Of a stretch of 64,000 nt of DNA, positions 58,636-64,000 are shown one piece after another. The stretch is from Isoperla grammatica (Eukaryota > Arthropoda > Insecta > Plecoptera > Perlodidae). The stretch's first letter is position 1, and every line of letters starts with the position of its first letter. The stretch spans positions 13,096,890-13,160,889 of the forward strand of contig OX246741.1 in the NCBI GenBank assembly GCA_945910005.1. The letters are read 5' to 3'. The position numbers were made by a program, and so were the translations under genes. A model generated the notes under the pieces. It was given only the letters and a program-made list of their open reading frames with translations, had not been told where the DNA came from and made no database searches.

Positions 58636-58880
58636 ATTTACCTACTTGCAGAAGGATGTCATATCTACGCATGGTATTAAGTATACATTAGTGACAAGCC
58701 TGCTCAAAAATAATATACTCACGTTTGAATTATGCAAATAAATTACTTTGATCGAAAACGTTCAGCGAAATAATACGGAGAATCTGTTTAAAAATGGGTA
58801 TATAGTTTTTGAATAGGTTGGTGACAAATGTACTTAATACCATGCATAGATATGAAATCCCTCTACAAGTATAGGTAAAT
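58636..58880. mobile_element. MITE with arms of about 80 bp (245 bp)
   Basis: The ends are ATTTACCT and AGGTAAAT. The left arm 58636-58720 and the reverse complement of 58798-58880 share TCATATCTACGCATGGTATT (right copy with one T), TAAGTA and CTCAAAAA-like words. The centre is about 77 bp. Target duplications are unclear. Confidence 0.85.
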
Positions 58881-60474
58881 ATTTATAATGATCCTACTAT
58901 TAGTTTAAGAGTTATTAGTTGCCGGCCAATACATTTGTAAAACTCCTACTGCCGAACGCTCTTAATTTACTTGTTCGTGAACAACCTTCGATTTCCTATA
59001 CCAAATATAATTCACTTCCTTTAAAGTTATAAAAATTGATACATCACAGTATAAACGCCTTTATTTATATCCCCATGACAATTATTATGCAAATTGTTTG
59101 GTGTAAGCGCTGGCAGAGGGAGACATAACGCCATAACGACCGGTCTCTAACTCACCATAAGAGACGACCGCCATTTTCTTTTATCGTCCGCTCAATGAGG
59201 CAACGGTGTAAGTTGAGGTAGGTTATGAGGTCCTCGAGTGTTTGACGTAGGAGCGTCCTGCCAGCGACACCGTTGTCACATCTCACTCGATACGGGCGGG
59301 CAATATCTGCCATTGACATAGACCCACCCGTGCGACGTTGTCAGATTGTGCAACTTGAAGAACACGGGTCAGCGTTTAGCTATCTCCACTATCGACAAAC
59401 TGACTGAACAGACAAAAAATGGCAAATGCTTTTAAACGAAATTAAATTCTCCTTCTACAAACGTCGACCAATAAAGTAAAAACAATGGAAGGCCTAACCT
59501 TGCCACGCATTCTAAAACTCTATAGGCTATTTTGCGTGGTAGTAAAAAGTCAAGACTCGATAACAATGACTCATTCTATCATGGTAAACATCCGCTGTAG
59601 CTTCGCAAGTTTCCCAAAGAAAAGCTTTATTACAGATGGTCAGTGCGTAGTGAGCTTTACCCTCGGTAACCAGCGGAGTTTATAATGAAAGTTACACACG
59701 GCCCCACGAACATAAGGAACGTAACGAGACACCGAAAATTTTATATTATTTTAATGATAAATTCACATACAAAATTTTATTGAAAATAGTCGAGTTCTGC
59801 ACTTCAGGCCGAAAGATAATATCATCAGATTGTATTTTTAAACGAATTTAAATGTGCACAAATGCTAATGAATGATAAAATGAAATTTTTATGAACAAAG
59901 TGGACGCAGTATATTTTTCTGTACTTGCAAAATAGTATTTTGGGCGGAGGGGGGGGGGGGGGGGGGGGAGAGGAGTGAGTCCGTACGTCGTAGAGCGAAA
60001 AACAACTTATTATGGCATCACACAGGGACCCCCACTGGACTCCCACAGAACACTCATGGCTGCCTTGGGATACTTCTTTTTTTCGCATTTATCTCCTTAA
60101 TCGACCATTTATTACCGAAATTCCCTTCAAAGATAATTAATAAATCCGACACCAGACGGCAGATCCATCGCCCCCTTCCCCTTCCCTCGTAGAACCCATT
60201 TTGTTTACAGATCCATAATGTTCAAAAGGACAAAGACGTCGTTGACTAATTGCAAAACTGATTTGTCTGACGATGCAAACGGATGACGGAACAGAGCAGA
60301 GACAAAAGAAGATCGTACGGACGCCATCGAACATCAAAGACGTTTTTGCTTCGTCTAGGTCGCATATTGTGAGCTTCTTTTACATTTTACGATTAGTTAT
60401 GTTGTAGACATGTCTTGGCCTCAATGCGACAGTCTTACTAGAGAGTTTGTATTAACTTATTTCTATTACGGGAG
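58881..60474. other. Noncoding stretch with poly-G20
   Basis: A run of 20 G at 59949-59968 with GGAGAG flanks. No gene was recognised. The ORFs at 59825-60337 are affected by the tract. Confidence 0.5.
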
Positions 60475-60507
60475 CACAAATAAAGAGCTACTGTCTCTTT
60501 ATTTGTG
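60475..60507. repeat. Perfect 13-bp hairpin
   Basis: CACAAATAAAGAG, a 7-nt loop CTACTGT, then CTCTTTATTTGTG. The stem has no mismatch. It lacks a U tract suitable for a pol III terminator, and its function is unknown. Confidence 0.85.
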
Positions 60508-60611
60508 TTTTTGCAAGAGACGGCATTGATAAGTACTTATAAGTTATTCTTCTTTGCGCAGAATATGTGACCATATCCTAAACAACTGTAAAACCAATTT
60601 AATGTATGGTG

Positions 60612-60773
60612 TAGTCCGGGTAAGGCGTAGTATTATGACGGTCTGCTAAATATTTAGCCCAATACTATCTTGATTTCTCCATGGCGACCACGTTTCTGAT
60701 GGTCCCATTGATTGAGAAAGTAAGTTAGTGGCGGCCTAAATATTAAGATGTCAGTTATAGTACCGGATCGTTG
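60612..60773. mobile_element. Imperfect inverted-repeat element, about 160 bp
   Basis: The left part (TCCGGGTA, TAGTATTATGAC, CTAAATATTTAG) matches the reverse complement of 60731-60773 (TCCGGTA, CTATAACTGAC, TTAATATTTAG) with gaps. The centre holds TCTCCATGGCGACCACGTTT, resembling GGCCACATTTG..TTGCCATGGAGAAA in MITE family M on the other strand. It may be a distant relative of that family. Confidence 0.4.
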
Positions 60774-63466
60774 CACAGCAAAATATTGATGCTAAAGAAA
60801 CCTATCCACTGCCAAGTCACAGTCACAACATGCTCCAATACGCTTATATAGAACATGTGTTGTCCACGTGCGATCATTGGTAAGTTGGTTTACGTGACGT
60901 AGGCAATAAACTTTGAACTATTATATCTCACTTGAAAACACGAAATATGTTTTCGTGGTAACCACATTTTGTTTTCGCCGACACATTCTATTTCGATAAT
61001 AAATAACAAAAAACCCCAATATTTTTTGCTTTATAGGGCCTTTACTTAAATTTCTGATTTTAAATGTTTACACAATTTCCTATCATCCATCAACAGACTA
61101 TACGTATAATAATAGCGATAACTCAATATCTACGGCCGCGTCGTCTTACTTCGAGGTAGCATCAATCATATTGAGAGTGACGTCACCATCTTTGTACACC
61201 CCTCCTCCCCCTCCCCCTCCCCCCACCTTTCGAGGCGTTATTAGCGAGACAAAGATAAACTTTCCACAAGAATTTATGCACAATGAAATAACACACACAC
61301 ACACGCACACACACTCGCGCACTTTGCATATGTATGAAGTTAATACTTATCAAAATATGTGTATAACGGTAACTTTGTAACTTCGAGTTTAGACGCGCGT
61401 ACAAGATAGTAACGTAATTGTTACACTCATATTTATTCATATTCATACATTAACATAGACGTAGGCGTTTACGTGAAAACTTCGTTACACAGTTTGTGCT
61501 ATCCTCATCCAAATACAGCTAGGTAGTCAAATTAGGCCTACATAGAATAAATATTTTATTTAATAACTCCATGATTATATCACAGCAGAGTACACTTCAT
61601 TTATTATGACTCACTTAAATTAAAATGTTTGTTGTAAAATTTACGTTCACTTTATCGAATTTCATACGTTTGTCATGATTAATTGGACACACTGCATGGT
61701 TGAATATTAGCTATATATTGTTCTGGGATGGTTTTTCATTTTGTACCATGCGAGACTTGCAAATATGTAACTGAACATGAAGCATTAATATCAACAACGA
61801 ATTGTTAATTTTACTGTGTAAAAATATTGGTGACTGGTGTCCATAAATAAAGTACATAAAGACAGATTGACTTCTTTAGCACATCAAACTGATAGCAAGT
61901 TTATTTGCGGAACAATTGATGATAGATGCCACAGTTACAACTAGATGAATGATAATCTACCTACGATTAACCGATAGATTTGGCGTGACTACCGTTTGTC
62001 AAAATCAAGGAAAACCCCCAAATAAGAAACAAATAAGTAAACATTATTTCCTACTTACTTGGTTCAAGGATATATCATTATCAATTTTTCATCAGAATCT
62101 CAGAACGAAGATGGCAAGTGGGCAGCACGGAAGAAAAAACTACTCAATGATTTTTATTATTTCTATATTTATCAATAACGTCTTTAAAGGAAGAGTGACA
62201 CTAAATTATTAAATTGTGTTGTGTTATGTTAAATGAATTATAATGTTAATAAATGCAAACATTTTAGATGTACGAGCAAGGGTTTTTTGGTAATCAGCGT
62301 TTAACTTAAACCGTCCGCTTTCAAGTGACGTCACACGTAACCGTGCCTACTCGATGATGTTGGTATTAGTGTGACGTCACAATATAGCCATCGGCAATTA
62401 CTAACTGAACAACGCGTTGAAATGGGTGTTTCGTTTCACTCTCAACATTTCGTATTATCCATTAGCTTTGTATCTACCTATTTACCACTACGCTGCTTTT
62501 TTGAGTAACACTACTCGCGACCCAACGTGAAAAGGAAACGTAATACCTATCAACAGAGAGTAAGAAGCTAAGTGGATACCACACCTTTCAGTTTCAGAAA
62601 CATTTCAACTTGAAAGTATGGCGTTTCGGAAAATAACACTTCTCGTCTGAAGTTGTATCTATTTATAGTTTCGAGAATTCACAGCATCTCGGGTAAAACC
62701 AATGTTGACATTCGATTAGTATCTGTTTGTGGAATTTTAATGTAAAAGTCAAGAACGTGTATTCGGTCAATTAAACTATATTTTCTGTAGTAAGGGCTGC
62801 AAATTCATTACTTTTATACACTTTTGTCGTGAACCTAACTATTGACTGGTGAGCAAACTGACTCATACGGTTATACCTTAATATCGAAATCTCTAAAACC
62901 CTTTATGGGCTGGAGGCTTTCATGATAATTATCATGATTATCTATTGCCCCTCCTTCTCTAAGTTGGGTCAGAATCGAAACTAGATTCTTCCAACTTTTC
63001 CTGTATTGACTCTATTTTCCTCTTTCCAACAAGTTAAAAGTGCGTTGTCAACAACAACAATTATGCTTGTAATATAAAACAGGTTAATGATAGTAAACAT
63101 ATTTAACGTTCGTTTTTTATATCCGTGATTCTAAAGCTAAGGGTATAAAACCGATATGTGTACCAGGTATATGTGTGCCACTGGCAACAACCAATTACTC
63201 AACATGTATCATGCCATTATGCATTATTCTTTATTAACAACGGATCGTTATTGATAGGTTTACTGATTGGGCGACTGCTTCCGTTTCCGTTAATCTCATC
63301 ATTAACTGATCGTGTAATGAGCTGGCGGTGGTTTTGAGGGGGGGCAGGGGGGGAATAGGGGGTAAAGTATATCCCACACTCGTTGGTTTAATGACTGTGT
63401 TCAATGATGTATTGGCTATAGCATGGCAAACAGACGAGTCGATGGTTGATTGGTGCTATCATTTGG
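60774..63466. other. Noncoding stretch with simple repeats
   Basis: C-rich CCTCCCC tract 61199-61228, (AC)n at about 61291-61319 and a CRE at 61178-61185. A palindromic CRE pair is listed separately. G-rich tract 63338-63361. No gene was recognised. Confidence 0.5.
62321..62384. promoter_or_regulatory. Paired CRE palindromes in inverted flanks
   Basis: TGACGTCA occurs at 62326-62333 and 62372-62379, 46 bp apart. The flanks AAGTGACGTCACAC and GTGTGACGTCACAAT are mutually reversed. This could bind CREB/ATF-type factors, or be the terminal repeats of a 64-bp insertion. There is no adjacent gene evidence. Confidence 0.35.
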
Positions 63467-63495
63467 TGGCTCACTCACTCACTCACTCACTCACT
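63467..63495. repeat. (CTCA)n microsatellite
   Basis: Seven perfect CTCA units. The SLTHSLT stretch in the ORF at 63328-63597 is its translation. Confidence 0.95.
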
Positions 63496-64000
63496 GACTA
63501 CATGATTGCACTTACGGTGGTTCTACTCGCGTCTTATGTTTTATATTATATGGATAAGCTGAACCTGGTTCAAACTGATAATGAAACCTGTTGCTAAATC
63601 ATAATCAAAGATGTAAAAAAAAAAAAACAATATATCAAATGGGGAAACGAAAAATGTAACGTCTGAAAAATACTTGTTAATTTCCAGTCAACGATGACAA
63701 CTAGTTAGGCGAACGATTATACTAAATATATAATATTATACTGATCAACTTTAAAAATCATTATAAACCTTATCAGTTGGTGTGTAATGTTTCTAGTTTG
63801 ATGGTACAAAGTTGGAAAAAGTTACACATCATAGAACGAAGCAGATACATAACGATGATTTTAAAGTACCTTTATCGTGACATAGAACAGCACGTGTCAT
63901 ACCCGTATGCAAAATCAGTTTTATAACTTAATATTATAATAAACTTGACAAAATTAAAAACAGAATTAGAAAACGATGTCAACAGAAAGAATCGAAAATG
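63496..64000. other. Unique AT-rich noncoding stretch
   Basis: A12 near 63617. Nothing else was recognised. Confidence 0.45.

Noticed and set aside
60475..60507. Rho-independent type terminator
   Set aside because: The hairpin is perfect, but the context is animal DNA and no U tract follows.

Overview
The window is AT-rich nuclear DNA from an animal. Its signs are tRNA-derived SINE heads, hAT-type elements with 8-bp target duplications, many short inverted-repeat (MITE-like) elements, long microsatellites, three large tandem arrays and a 200-N assembly gap. There is no prokaryotic organisation: no operons, ribosome-binding sites or long ORFs. Some repeat modules (a SINE body with AAGGCGAATGCTGGG, a core near CCTTCGGATGGGACGT, hAT termini CAGTGGCGTA, the palindrome TAGGCCTA) recall arthropod and especially polyneopteran insect genomes. 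That is recall, not a search, so the host is only suggested: an invertebrate, probably an insect.

I find no intact protein-coding gene. Almost all ORFs above 60 codons run through microsatellites, tandem arrays, poly-C/poly-G tracts or SINEs. Two segments look coding-like: a minus-strand ORF behind a good splice acceptor (55463-55781), and a GC-rich, codon-biased fragment (35556-35771) inside a hAT-like element. Two TATA-type promoter candidates lie near 13488 and 23713.

Layout. 1-10 kb: unique AT-rich DNA with a hairpin repeat (1975-2170), MITE-like elements (2636-2750, 7574-7823), a LINE 3' remnant (about 5759-6012) and copies of a dispersed family (6064-6172, 7116-7346). 10-24 kb: a 213-bp TGAA microsatellite, tRNA-like SINE heads, and a repeat pair (17342-17946 and 22060-22382) in which one copy carries a SINE and the other keeps the empty site. 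24-34 kb: a TTTTTCTC microsatellite and a nine-unit 83-bp minisatellite (29688-30443). 34-45 kb: a foldback element split by a 1549-bp hAT (34791-36339), a 309-bp MITE (39242-39550), a 442-bp hAT (43502-43943) and a SINE (43985-44290). 45-55 kb: seventeen 80-bp units with no indel (46031-47390), a hairpin MITE (47546-47698), the gap, and a satellite array (51936-54560) with a 96-bp higher-order repeat and an inserted MITE. 55-64 kb: the candidate exon, four MITE-like inverted repeats, three adjacent tandem repeats (56594-57372) and simple repeats.

The features do not form a pathway. The window reads as an intergenic or intronic, transposon-rich, possibly heterochromatic stretch shaped by nested insertion and tandem amplification. 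Elements were delimited by eye from inverted repeats, target duplications and copy-to-copy comparison, so superfamily names are inferences unless a target duplication is stated.
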